Assembly: GCF_036030735.1 (NCBI RefSeq)
Contig: NZ_CP107928.1
Span: forward strand, 3,348,001 to 3,412,000
Origin: Streptomyces sp. NBC_00425
Lineage (GTDB): Bacteria; Actinomycetota; Actinomycetes; Streptomycetales; Streptomycetaceae
Direction: 5' to 3'
DNA: 64,000 nucleotides
Shown here: positions 1-7,075 of the stretch, one piece after another
How positions within the stretch are numbered: position 1 is the stretch's first letter
How the letters are laid out: each line of letters opens with the position of its first letter
The notes under the pieces: generated by a model
Told to the model about the DNA's origin: nothing
Databases searched by the model: none
The model's input: the letters and a program-made list of their open reading frames with translations, nothing else
Made by a program: the position numbers and the translations under genes

Positions 1-76
1 CCTTGAGACCTTCGGCCACGACCTCCTGGCCGATGCCGTCACCGGGGATCACTGCGAGATTGAGGCTGCGAGACAT
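1..76 (-). CDS. leuB: 3-isopropylmalate dehydrogenase, N-terminus only
   Basis: Only the first 25 codons lie in the window; the gene runs off the left edge. The reading starts at an ATG (complement of 74-76) and gives MSRSLNLAVIPGDGIGQEVV and a little more. The IPGDGIGQEV segment is the conserved N-terminus of isopropylmalate/isocitrate-type NAD-dependent decarboxylating dehydrogenases. LeuB oxidises and decarboxylates 3-isopropylmalate in the cytoplasmic leucine pathway, which fits the branched-chain operon ilvBNC about 9 kb away. Confidence rests on this short motif alone; a tartrate or isocitrate dehydrogenase paralogue is the main alternative. Confidence 0.85.
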   Translation of the reverse strand, partial: MSRSLNLAVIPGDGIGQEVVAEGLK

Positions 77-279
77 GCGGGAACCCTACTCCTCGTCCCA
101 GGTGATGACACGGACCGTCCATCATCCGGACAACGGCGCGGCGGCGCGGCGGCGCGCCCGAAGGGGCGAGGCGGGAGGCGGTGAAGAGGTCGAGGTGCGG
201 CGCGGGGTCCGAAGTCCCGTTCGGACGCCCGCGCCGCGCCCCGTGCGGGTGCGGCTCCCGGACTGCGGGGCGGGCCGGC

Positions 280-411
280 TCAGTGGCCGGTCTCGCCTCC
301 GTTGTCGCGGCGGTCGAGGGCGCGCTGCAGGGCGGCGGCGGCGTTCTTGCGGTCGGACTCGCTCGTACGGGAGACGTGACGGACTCGGCGGCGGACGGTC
401 GTCTCGGCCAT
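280..411 (-). CDS. Small basic protein, 43 aa, unknown function
   Basis: An ATG at 411-409 opens a 43-codon frame ending in TGA at 280. The protein begins MAETTVRRRVRHVSRTSESD and then has an Ala-rich, helix-prone stretch (residues 23-33), an RALDRRDN segment and a Gly-rich end. About a quarter of the residues are Arg or Lys. It has no membrane segment and no cysteine. I recall a nearly identical small protein at this place in other Streptomyces genomes, so it is probably real although its function is unknown. It lies between leuB and the proline operon, all on the minus strand, with hairpin 661-698 separating it from the proline genes. Confidence 0.65.
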   Translation of the reverse strand: MAETTVRRRVRHVSRTSESDRKNAAAALQRALDRRDNGGETGH

Positions 412-722
412 GGGAAATCGACTCCTTCGAAATCCAGGGAGTGCCAAAGGGGGGTGCGAGACGCCGGAAGGGGCGGGGAGCGGACCGCAGGGGTTGCCTG
501 CACAGGGCCCGGCTCACGACCGCCATTCGCTTGATCGAGCGAGACGTTCGGCTCCTACAAAGCTAAGCGAGGAGCCCGCGCCTGTCTCTACAATTACTCG
601 GACTTCCTACTATCTGAGACGGCACGGTCCGGTGGAGCGCGCCGTACGGGCGCCGCAACGCCGAACGGGCCGGGTCTGGGGAAGACCGGCCCGTTCGGGG
701 TACGCGTGGGCGCCGTGCGCCG
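412..722. other. Intergenic region, 311 bp, no gene seen
   Basis: No convincing reading frame is visible here. Positions 541-620 are noticeably richer in A and T than the surroundings and probably hold the promoter of the 43-residue gene, but I cannot name confident -35/-10 hexamers. The proline-operon side holds the strong hairpin described separately. Confidence 0.6.
661..698 (-). terminator. Hairpin terminator after P5C dehydrogenase gene
   Basis: CCGAACGGGCCGGGTCT (661-677) pairs with AGACCGGCCCGTTCGG (683-698) around a 5-nt loop, giving 16 bp with one bulged G. It lies 25 bp beyond the P5C dehydrogenase stop. There is no U tract, as is common for Streptomyces terminators. Confidence 0.7.
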
Positions 723-2363
723 TCAGCCCATGTGCGGGTAGGTGTAGTCGGTCGGCGGGACCAGCGTCTCCTTGATGGCGCGGGTCAGCGTCCAGCGCAT
801 CAGGTTCTGCGGGGCGCCGGCCTTGTCGTCGGTGCCGGAGGCGCGGCCGCCGCCGAAGGGCTGCTGGCCGACGACGGCACCGGTCGACTTGTCGTTGATG
901 TAGAAGTTGCCCGCCGCGTAGCGCAGCTTCTCCATCGTGTGCGCGGCGGCGGCGCGGTCGTTCGCGATGACCGAGCCGGTGAGCGCGTAGTCCGAGACCG
1001 ACTCCATCTGGGTCAGCATGGCGTCGTACGCCTCGGCCGAACTGTCGTCGTAGACGTGCACGGCGAGGAACGGGCCGAAGTACTCGGTCGTGAAGACCTC
1101 GTTCTCCGGGTCGGTGCACTCGACGACGGTCGGGCGCACGAACCAGCCCACCGAGTCGTCGTAGGTGCCGCCCGCGACGATCGTGCAGGCCGGGTCCGCC
1201 TCGGCGCGGTCGATGGCCGCCTTGTTCTTGGCGAAGGAACGCTCGTCGATGACCGCGCCGATGAAGTGGGACAGGTCGGTGACGTCGCCCATGGTGAGGC
1301 TGTCGACCTCGGCCGCGAACTCCTCCTTGAAGCCGGAGTTCCAGATCGACGCCGGGATGTAGGCCCGGGAGGTCGCGCTGCACTTCTGGCCCTGGTACTC
1401 GAAGGCGCCCCGGGTGAGGGCCGTCTTCAGCACGGCGCGGTCGGCGCTCGGGTGGGCGACGACGAAGTCCTTGCCGCCGGTCTCGCCGACCAGACGCGGG
1501 TAGGTGCGGTACTTCTCGATGTTGGCGCCGACCGTCTTCCACAGGTGCTGGAAGGTCTTCGTGGAGCCGGTGAAGTGGATGCCGGCGAGGTCGCGGTGGT
1601 TCAGGGCCACCTCGGAGACCTCCAGGCCGTCGCCGGTGACCAGGTTGATGACGCCCTTCGGCAGCCCGGCCTCCTCCAGCAGCCGCATCAGCAGCACGGC
1701 GGCGTGCGTCTGCGTCGGGGACGGCTTCCACACGACCACGTTGCCCATCAGCGCGGGCGCGGTCGGCAGATTGCCCGCGATCGCCGTGAAGTTGAACGGC
1801 GTGATCGCGTAGACGAAGCCCTCGAGCGGGCGGTGGTCGAGACGGTTCCAGACTCCCGGGGAGTTGGCCGGGGGCTGCTCGGCCAGGATCTGGCGGGCGT
1901 AGGCCACGTTGAAGCGCCAGAAGTCGACGAGTTCGCAGGGGCAGTCGATCTCCGCCTGCTGGGCGGTCTTCGACTGACCGAGCATGGTGGACGCGGCGAG
2001 CGTCTCCCGCCAGGGGCCGGCCAGCAGTTCCGCGGCGCGCAGGATGATCGCGGCACGGTCGTCGAAGGACATAGCGCGCCACGCGGGCGCGGCGGCGAGG
2101 GCCGCGTCGACGGCGTCCTGGGCGTCCTGGCGCGTGGCGTTGGCGTACGTGCCGAGGCGGGACTTGTGGTGGTGCGGCTGGACGACGTCGAAACGCTCAC
2201 CGCCGCCCATCCGCCGCTCGCCGCCGATGGTGCAGGGCAGGTCGATCGGGTTGTCGGCCAGTTCCTTGAGCTTGGCCTCCAGCCGGGCCCGCTCGGGCGA
2301 GCCGGGGGCGTAGCCGTGCACCGGCTCGTTGACGGGGGTGGGGACCTGGGTCACAGCGTCCAT
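723..2363 (-). CDS. pruA: L-glutamate gamma-semialdehyde (P5C) dehydrogenase
   Basis: 546 aa, usual length for the monofunctional actinobacterial enzyme. It oxidises glutamate semialdehyde, the hydrolysis product of 1-pyrroline-5-carboxylate, to glutamate with NAD; this is the second step of proline catabolism. The aldehyde dehydrogenase fold is clear: ITPFNFTAIAGN in the NAD domain, VVVWKPSPTQ, the glycine motif HFTGSTKTF, the general base Glu in VGETGGKDF (about residue 295), and the catalytic Cys328 in GQKCSATSRAY. It follows the proline dehydrogenase gene by 45 bp on the same strand, and that spacer holds GGAGTTA before the ATG, so the two form an operon. Confidence 0.95.
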   Translation of the reverse strand: MDAVTQVPTPVNEPVHGYAPGSPERARLEAKLKELADNPIDLPCTIGGERRMGGGERFDVVQPHHHKSRLGTYANATRQDAQDAVDAALAAAPAWRAMSFDDRAAIILRAAELLAGPWRETLAASTMLGQSKTAQQAEIDCPCELVDFWRFNVAYARQILAEQPPANSPGVWNRLDHRPLEGFVYAITPFNFTAIAGNLPTAPALMGNVVVWKPSPTQTHAAVLLMRLLEEAGLPKGVINLVTGDGLEVSEVALNHRDLAGIHFTGSTKTFQHLWKTVGANIEKYRTYPRLVGETGGKDFVVAHPSADRAVLKTALTRGAFEYQGQKCSATSRAYIPASIWNSGFKEEFAAEVDSLTMGDVTDLSHFIGAVIDERSFAKNKAAIDRAEADPACTIVAGGTYDDSVGWFVRPTVVECTDPENEVFTTEYFGPFLAVHVYDDSSAEAYDAMLTQMESVSDYALTGSVIANDRAAAAHTMEKLRYAAGNFYINDKSTGAVVGQQPFGGGRASGTDDKAGAPQNLMRWTLTRAIKETLVPPTDYTYPHMG

Positions 2364-2408
2364 GAGGTCGGTAACTCCTTACTGAGCGTGTTGCGAGCGG
2401 GGGTGGGC

Positions 2409-3335
2409 TCAGCCCTTGCTGACCATCGAGCGCGCGAAGAAGCGCAGGTTCGCCGGCTTCTCCGCGAGCCGGCGCATGAAGTAGCCGTACCAGTCGGTGC
2501 CGTACGCGGTGTAGACGCGCATGCGGTGTCCTTCGGCGGCGAGCCGCAGGTGCTCGTCGCTCCTGATCCCGTACAGCATCTGGAACTCGTACTCGTCGAG
2601 CTTGCGGCCGGCCTTGCGCGCCAGCTCCTGCCCGATGGAGATCAGGCGCGGGTCGTGGGAACCGATCATCGGGTACCCGTCGCCCGCCATGAGGGTGCGC
2701 AGGACGCGGACGTACGCCTTGTCGATCTCGTGCCGGTCCTGGTGGGCGACCTCGGCGGGCTCCTTGTAGGCGCCCTTCACGAGCCGTACCCGGCTGCCGG
2801 TCGCGGCGAGCCGGCGGGCGTCGGCCTCGGTGCGGAAGAGGTAGGCCTGGATGACGCAGCCGGTCTGCGGGAAGTCCTTCCGCAGCTCCTCGTGGACGGC
2901 GAACATCGAGTCGAGGGTGGTGTGGTCCTCGGCGTCGAGGGTGACGGTGGTGCCGATGGCGGCGGCGGCCTCGACGACCGGACGGACGCCTGCGAGGGCC
3001 AGCTCGTGACCGCCGGGCAGCGCCTGCCCGAACATGGACAGCTTGACGGACATCTCCACCCGCTCGCCGAGCTCGAGGTGCCCCAGCCGGTCGACCAGCG
3101 CCAGGTAGGCGTCGCGGGCGGCGAAGGCCTGCTCGGGGGCGGTGATGTCCTCGCCGACGACGTCCATCGTCAGCTCCAGACCCCGGCCGGTGAGCTCTTC
3201 GATGACCGGGACGACGTCGTCGACCGTCTCGCCGGGGATGAAGCGGTCGACGACCTGCTTCGTCACCGGGGCCGCCGAGATCAGGCGTCGCATCCGGTCG
3301 CTGCGCGACGCGGCGAGAATCACGGGACCCAGCAC
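2409..3335 (-). CDS. Proline dehydrogenase (monofunctional, PutA-like)
   Basis: 308 aa with a GTG start at 3335-3333. I chose this start because GGAGG lies 6 nt upstream and the N-terminus becomes VLGPVILAASRSDRMRR; the frame stays open for 27 more codons without a better ribosome site. The FAD-dependent TIM-barrel motifs are all present: VTLDAEDHTT, AYLFRTEADARRL, RLVKGAYKEP, EFQMLYGIR and YTAYGTDWYGYFMRRLAEKP near the C-terminus. It oxidises proline to P5C and passes electrons to quinone, probably at the membrane. The downstream neighbour is P5C dehydrogenase; the divergent neighbour is a PucR-type regulator, the likely controller. Confidence 0.95.
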   Translation of the reverse strand: MLGPVILAASRSDRMRRLISAAPVTKQVVDRFIPGETVDDVVPVIEELTGRGLELTMDVVGEDITAPEQAFAARDAYLALVDRLGHLELGERVEMSVKLSMFGQALPGGHELALAGVRPVVEAAAAIGTTVTLDAEDHTTLDSMFAVHEELRKDFPQTGCVIQAYLFRTEADARRLAATGSRVRLVKGAYKEPAEVAHQDRHEIDKAYVRVLRTLMAGDGYPMIGSHDPRLISIGQELARKAGRKLDEYEFQMLYGIRSDEHLRLAAEGHRMRVYTAYGTDWYGYFMRRLAEKPANLRFFARSMVSKG

Positions 3336-3404
3336 GGGGCACCTCCACAAACCAGCAGATAGAACCACCGTGAAACCTAAGGATCCCTCCGATCGTGGGC
3401 CATC

Positions 3405-3414
3405 GACAGCTGTC
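3405..3414. promoter_or_regulatory. Palindrome GACAGCTGTC between proline operon and PucR gene
   Basis: GACAGCTGTC is a perfect 10-bp palindrome in the 128-bp divergent gap, 70 bp upstream of the proline dehydrogenase start and 50 bp upstream of the regulator start. A related half, CAGACAGATG, lies at 3437-3446. Placement suits an operator for the divergent PucR-type regulator; binding is inferred only. Confidence 0.35.
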
Positions 3415-3463
3415 ACGCATCCGTGCCGCAGATCTCAGACAGATGTATGAAGGACGGTCGCCC

Positions 3464-4657
3464 ATGGGGGAGAATGCCCCGGTGACGTCGGATTACCGGG
3501 ACCATCGGGGCGACTACCAGGAACTCGTCGACGAGCTCTCCGAGCTGCTCGGCGCCCCCGCGACCCTGGAGAACCGCGACTTCGAGCTCCTCGCCTTCGG
3601 CGCGTACGCGAGCGAGGACGAGCTGGACGAGTCGGCGCTGGACCCGGTCCGCACCCGCTCGATCCTGACCAGACGTTCCACCTCCGCCGTCCGCGCCTGG
3701 TTCGAGGGCTTCGGCATCACCCGCGCGACGGGCCCGGTGCGGATCCCGCCCACCCCGGAGGCCGGGGTGCACCGGGGACGCGTCTGCCTCCCCGTACGGC
3801 ACCGGGGGGTCGTGCTCGGCTACGTCTGGCTGCTGGACGACGATCCCGGGCCCTCGGACGCGCAGCTCGCCTCAGCGATGGAGGTGACCGCCCGGATCGG
3901 CGCCCTGCTCGCCGACGAGGCCCGGCACGGCGCCGATCTCACCCGGGAACTGCGGGCGGTCCTCGCGGCACAGCCGGGCTGGCCCCGCGACATGGCGGTC
4001 GCGGATCTGCGCACCGCGCTCGGGGCCCGCGCGGACGGCCCGCACACGGTGGTGTGCGTGACTCCCTGGCCCTCCGCCGATCCGGACGACGCCCCGTCGC
4101 TGCGCACCCTGCCCGGGGCGACGGCATGGTGCACGGTGCCGTGGGGCGCGGCCTCGCGGTCGCTGGCGCTGCTGGTGCGGCTGCGCTCGGCGGACGCCCT
4201 CGCCCCCGCGACCTCGGCGGCGGCCCGGCTGCGGGAGCGGGCGCCGGAGGCGGCCGCGGGCGTGGCCGCCGGTCGGGTCGGCCTGGCGGAGCTCGGGGCC
4301 GCGTGGGAGGAGGCGTCGGCGTCGGCGCGGGCCGCCCTCGCCGAGCCCCGACTGGGGCCGGTCGCGCTCTGGTCGTCCATCGGCCCGTACCGTCTGCTCA
4401 CCTCGCTGCCCCCGGCGAGCGTCCAGGACCCCGCCGTACGGGCACTGACCTCCCCCGCCCACCACGAACTGGCCCGCACGGCCGAGGTCTATCTCGACTG
4501 CGCGGGCCAGGCCGGCCGCACGGCCGCCGCACTGGGCATCCACCGGCAGACGCTGTACTACCGGCTGTCGCGGGTGGAGCAGCTGACGGGCCTGGACCTG
4601 GACGACGGCGAGGACCGGCTGCTGCTGCACATGACGCTGAAGGCGGCCCGGCTGTAA
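3464..4657 (+). CDS. PucR-type transcriptional regulator (probable proline operon activator)
   Basis: 397 aa. The ATG at 3464 is preceded by AAGGACG at 8 nt; an in-frame ATG at 3443 and a GTG at 3482 are alternatives. The N-terminal 150 residues look like a sensory domain with no motif I recognise. The C-terminus has the PucR helix-turn-helix: [20 protein letters not shown] followed by [17 protein letters not shown], the signature of the PucR/CdaR HTH_30 family. It is transcribed away from the proline genes. Family members often activate the adjacent catabolic genes in response to substrate, so proline-dependent control of the operon is a reasonable inference. Confidence 0.85.
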   Translation: MGENAPVTSDYRDHRGDYQELVDELSELLGAPATLENRDFELLAFGAYASEDELDESALDPVRTRSILTRRSTSAVRAWFEGFGITRATGPVRIPPTPEAGVHRGRVCLPVRHRGVVLGYVWLLDDDPGPSDAQLASAMEVTARIGALLADEARHGADLTRELRAVLAAQPGWPRDMAVADLRTALGARADGPHTVVCVTPWPSADPDDAPSLRTLPGATAWCTVPWGAASRSLALLVRLRSADALAPATSAAARLRERAPEAAAGVAAGRVGLAELGAAWEEASASARAALAEPRLGPVALWSSIGPYRLLTSLPPASVQDPAVRALTSPAHHELARTAEVYLDCAGQAGRTAAALGIHRQTLYYRLSRVEQLTGLDLDDGEDRLLLHMTLKAARL

Positions 4658-4702
4658 CGGCCGGCCCTTCCTGCGCCCTCCCCGTTCCTGCGCCCTCCCC
4701 GC

Positions 4703-5293
4703 TCAGCGCTTCGCCGCGCCCGCGATCACCCGCCGCAGCCCCTCCGTGAGCTGCGCCGCGTCCGTCGCCGTGTCCGGGTCGAACAGCCACTGGACCATGA
4801 GCCCGTTGAGGAGGGTCTGGTAGAAGCGGCCCTCCGTGTCGACGGTCTCCTTGTCGAGCTCGGCCTCCGGGACGCCGTTGAACATGGGCACGATCCCCGA
4901 GCGGCCCTCCTCCTGCGCCGCGGCCAGCAGCTTGCGCACCTCGGGGAGCCGGTCACCCTGGACGACGAGCTCGAAGCTCAGCAGCCAGATCGCCCGCGTC
5001 CGCGGCACGGAGCCGATGATGCTCGCCCACACCTCCTGGAAGCGTTCCAGCGATCCCGCGGGGGCCGTCGCCTCGCCGCCCCCGCCCCAGCCCGGGTCGA
5101 AGTCGTCGCCGGCGCTCTCGATCAAGGAGACGTACGCCTGCACCAGCAGCGCGTCCTTGGAGCCGTAGTGGTAGCCGATCGACGCCAGATTGGTCCCCGA
5201 CTCCTTGACGACGTCCCGCGCGGTCGTCCGCAGGAACCCCTTCTCCAGCAGGCAGCGCTTGGCGCCTTCGAGCAGATCTTCACGATGTCCCAT
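4703..5293 (-). CDS. TetR-family transcriptional regulator
   Basis: 196 aa. The N-terminal HTH is typical of TetR: LLEGAKRCLLEKGFLRTTAR, then DVVKESGTNLASIGYHYGSK and DALL. The C-terminal ligand domain (about residues 70-196) resembles the TetR_C group that often pairs with efflux pumps. It is divergent from an MFS exporter 96 bp away, the usual arrangement for a repressor of a drug pump and of itself. The A+T-rich gap contains a direct repeat overlapping the pump promoter. The ligand cannot be guessed. It ends 45 bp from the convergent PucR-type gene. Confidence 0.9.
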   Translation of the reverse strand: MGHREDLLEGAKRCLLEKGFLRTTARDVVKESGTNLASIGYHYGSKDALLVQAYVSLIESAGDDFDPGWGGGGEATAPAGSLERFQEVWASIIGSVPRTRAIWLLSFELVVQGDRLPEVRKLLAAAQEEGRSGIVPMFNGVPEAELDKETVDTEGRFYQTLLNGLMVQWLFDPDTATDAAQLTEGLRRVIAGAAKR

Positions 5294-5344
5294 GCCGTCA
5301 CCCTATCCCCGATCCATACGCTCGTCCTATACGCATGACTTATA

Positions 5345-5382
5345 CAATCGTTCTAGACAACCGTTTAATACGTCCGTACAGT
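5345..5382 (+). promoter_or_regulatory. Leaderless promoter of MFS gene with overlapping direct repeat
   Basis: TAGACA (5354-5359) and TACAGT (5377-5382) are separated by 17 bp and match the vegetative -35/-10 pattern. TACAGT ends 7 nt before the ATG at 5390, so transcription should start at or beside the start codon; there is no ribosome site upstream. CAATCGTT (5345-5352) and CAACCGTT (5358-5365) form a direct repeat with 13-bp period that overlaps the -35, a likely TetR operator. Confidence 0.6.
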
Positions 5383-5389
5383 CCCTGTC

Positions 5390-6907
5390 ATGACGAACCC
5401 GACGAGCACTGTCACCGCCCCGGCGCCCCGCGCCGGCCGCCGCGAATGGACCGCCCTCGGCGTGCTGATGCTTCCGCTGCTCCTGGTCTCCATGGACGTC
5501 TCCGTCCTCTACTTCGCGATCCCGGCGATCAGCGCGGACCTCGAGCCGAGCGGCACCCAGCAGCTGTGGATATTCGACATCTACGCGTTCGTCCTCGCGG
5601 GCCTGCTGATGACGATGGGCTCCCTGGGCGACCGCATCGGCCGGCGCCGGCTGCTGCTGATCGGCGCGGCCGCCTTCGGCGCCGCCTCGCTGATCGCGGC
5701 CTACGCGGACAGCGCCGAGACCCTGATCGCGGCCCGCGCGGTGCTCGGCATCGGCGGCGCGACCCTGATGCCCTCGACGATGGCCCTGATCCGCACGATG
5801 TTCACCGACCCCGGCCAGCGCGCCAAGGCGATCGGCCTGTGGTCCGGGGTGATGACGGGCGGCATCGCGCTCGGCTCCGTGATGAGCGGCGTGCTGGTCG
5901 AGTACTTCTGGTGGGGCTCGGTCTTCCTGGTCAACCTGCCCGCGATGGCCCTGCTGCTCGTCCTCGGCCCGGTCCTGCTGCCGGAGTCGCGCGACCCCGC
6001 CCCGGGCCGCTTCGACTGGCCCAGCGTCCCGCTGTCGATGGCCGCCGTGCTCCCCGTGATCTACGGACTGAAGGAGATCCCGTCCGAGGGCTGGCACACC
6101 GAGTACGTCCTCTCGGTCACCGTGGGCCTGCTCTTCGCGGCCCTCTTCGTCCACCGCCAGCGCACGGCGGCCGACCCGATGATCTCCCCGGCCCTGTTCC
6201 GCGGCCGCGGGTTCGCGGCGGCGCTCGTCCTCAACCTGGTCTGCGCGTTCGGCATGATGGGCTCGGCGTTCTTCACCACCCAGTACCTGCAGTCCGTGCT
6301 CGGCAAGAGCGCGCTGGAGGCAGCCCTGTGGGCGCTGCTCCCGGCGGTGCCGATCGGGATGGCCGGGCCCGTCGCCACCACCCTGGTCCAACGGGGCGTC
6401 GACCGCGCGTACGTCGTGACAGCCGGCTTCACGGTCGCGGCGGCCGGCTACGCCCTGCTGGCCGTCGCCGGCACCGACTCGATGTGGCTCGTGCTGACCG
6501 CGTGCGCCGTCCTGGCCTCCGGGATCGTCATGGTCCTCTCCCAGATGACGGACCTGGCGCTGAGCTCGGCCCCGACCGAACGCGCGGGCTCCGCGTCCGC
6601 CCTCCTGGAGACCGGCACCGAGTTCGGCGGCGCCCTCGGCATGGCGGTCCTCGGCTCCATCGGCACCGCGCTCTACCGCCACGGCATCCCGGCCTCGGCC
6701 CCGGCGGAGGCCCGCGAGACCCTCGGCGGCGCCCTGGCGGTGGCGACCCGTCTCCCGGGGCGCACGGGAGACGCCCTGGCCACGGCGGCCCGCGAGGCCT
6801 TCACCCACGGCATGCAGGGCGCGGCGATCGCGGGCGCGGTGATCCTCGCGGGCGCGGCGGCAGCGGCGACGACCACGCTGCGGCGAAGCCGCGTCAGCGA
6901 CAAGTAA
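5390..6907 (+). CDS. MFS multidrug exporter, DHA2 (14-TM) family
   Basis: 505 aa and very hydrophobic, with about 14 predicted membrane segments. The MFS motif A version GSLGDRIGRRRLLLIGAAAF is at about residues 78-97, and the motif C region follows (VLGIGGATLMPSTMALIRTM). The segment LWSGVMTGGIALGSVMSGVL is typical of the EmrB/QacA group. It probably expels cationic or lipophilic compounds using proton-motive force. The start lacks a Shine-Dalgarno sequence and fits a leaderless transcript. The adjacent divergent TetR gene is the likely repressor. Substrate is unknown. Confidence 0.92.
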   Translation: MTNPTSTVTAPAPRAGRREWTALGVLMLPLLLVSMDVSVLYFAIPAISADLEPSGTQQLWIFDIYAFVLAGLLMTMGSLGDRIGRRRLLLIGAAAFGAASLIAAYADSAETLIAARAVLGIGGATLMPSTMALIRTMFTDPGQRAKAIGLWSGVMTGGIALGSVMSGVLVEYFWWGSVFLVNLPAMALLLVLGPVLLPESRDPAPGRFDWPSVPLSMAAVLPVIYGLKEIPSEGWHTEYVLSVTVGLLFAALFVHRQRTAADPMISPALFRGRGFAAALVLNLVCAFGMMGSAFFTTQYLQSVLGKSALEAALWALLPAVPIGMAGPVATTLVQRGVDRAYVVTAGFTVAAAGYALLAVAGTDSMWLVLTACAVLASGIVMVLSQMTDLALSSAPTERAGSASALLETGTEFGGALGMAVLGSIGTALYRHGIPASAPAEARETLGGALAVATRLPGRTGDALATAAREAFTHGMQGAAIAGAVILAGAAAAATTTLRRSRVSDK

Positions 6908-6922
6908 CGGCGCAGACGAAAA

Positions 6923-6958
6923 CGCCGGGCGGACTGGATCACTCCAGCCCGCCCGGCG
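6923..6958. terminator. Bidirectional hairpin terminator between MFS gene and serA
   Basis: CGCCGGGCGGACTGGA (6923-6938) pairs with TCCAGCCCGCCCGGCG (6943-6958), 16 bp with one mismatch and a 4-nt loop. Reading the minus strand it is followed by TTTTCG, so it can work as a rho-independent terminator for serA. It also lies 15 bp after the MFS stop. Confidence 0.8.
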
Positions 6959-6988
6959 TGCACCGTCAAAGCCACGTTCAGGAAGATG

Positions 6989-7058
6989 AGCCCGTCCGGC
7001 GCTTGAGGACGAGGCTCCTTCAGGGCCGAAGCGGGGGCCCGGGGGGCGGCAGCCCCCA
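6989..7058. repeat. Copy of a dispersed Streptomyces intergenic repeat
   Basis: The stretch begins AGCCCGTCCGGCGCTTGAGG and continues with ACGAG, GGGCCGAAGCGGGGGCCCGG and a terminal GGGGGCGGCAGCCCCC hairpin. I recognise this arrangement from many Streptomyces intergenic regions, where it appears repeatedly after stop codons. The family assignment is from memory; only one copy is visible in this window. It lies just beyond the serA stop. Confidence 0.6.
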
Positions 7059-7075
7059 AGAACGTGCGGCGAACC

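Noticed and set aside
732..3362. Very long open frame (876 codons) opposite the proline genes
   Set aside because: It is a mirror of two well-supported genes; the product is Val/Gly/Arg/Asp-rich without motifs, as expected for antisense frames in GC-rich DNA.
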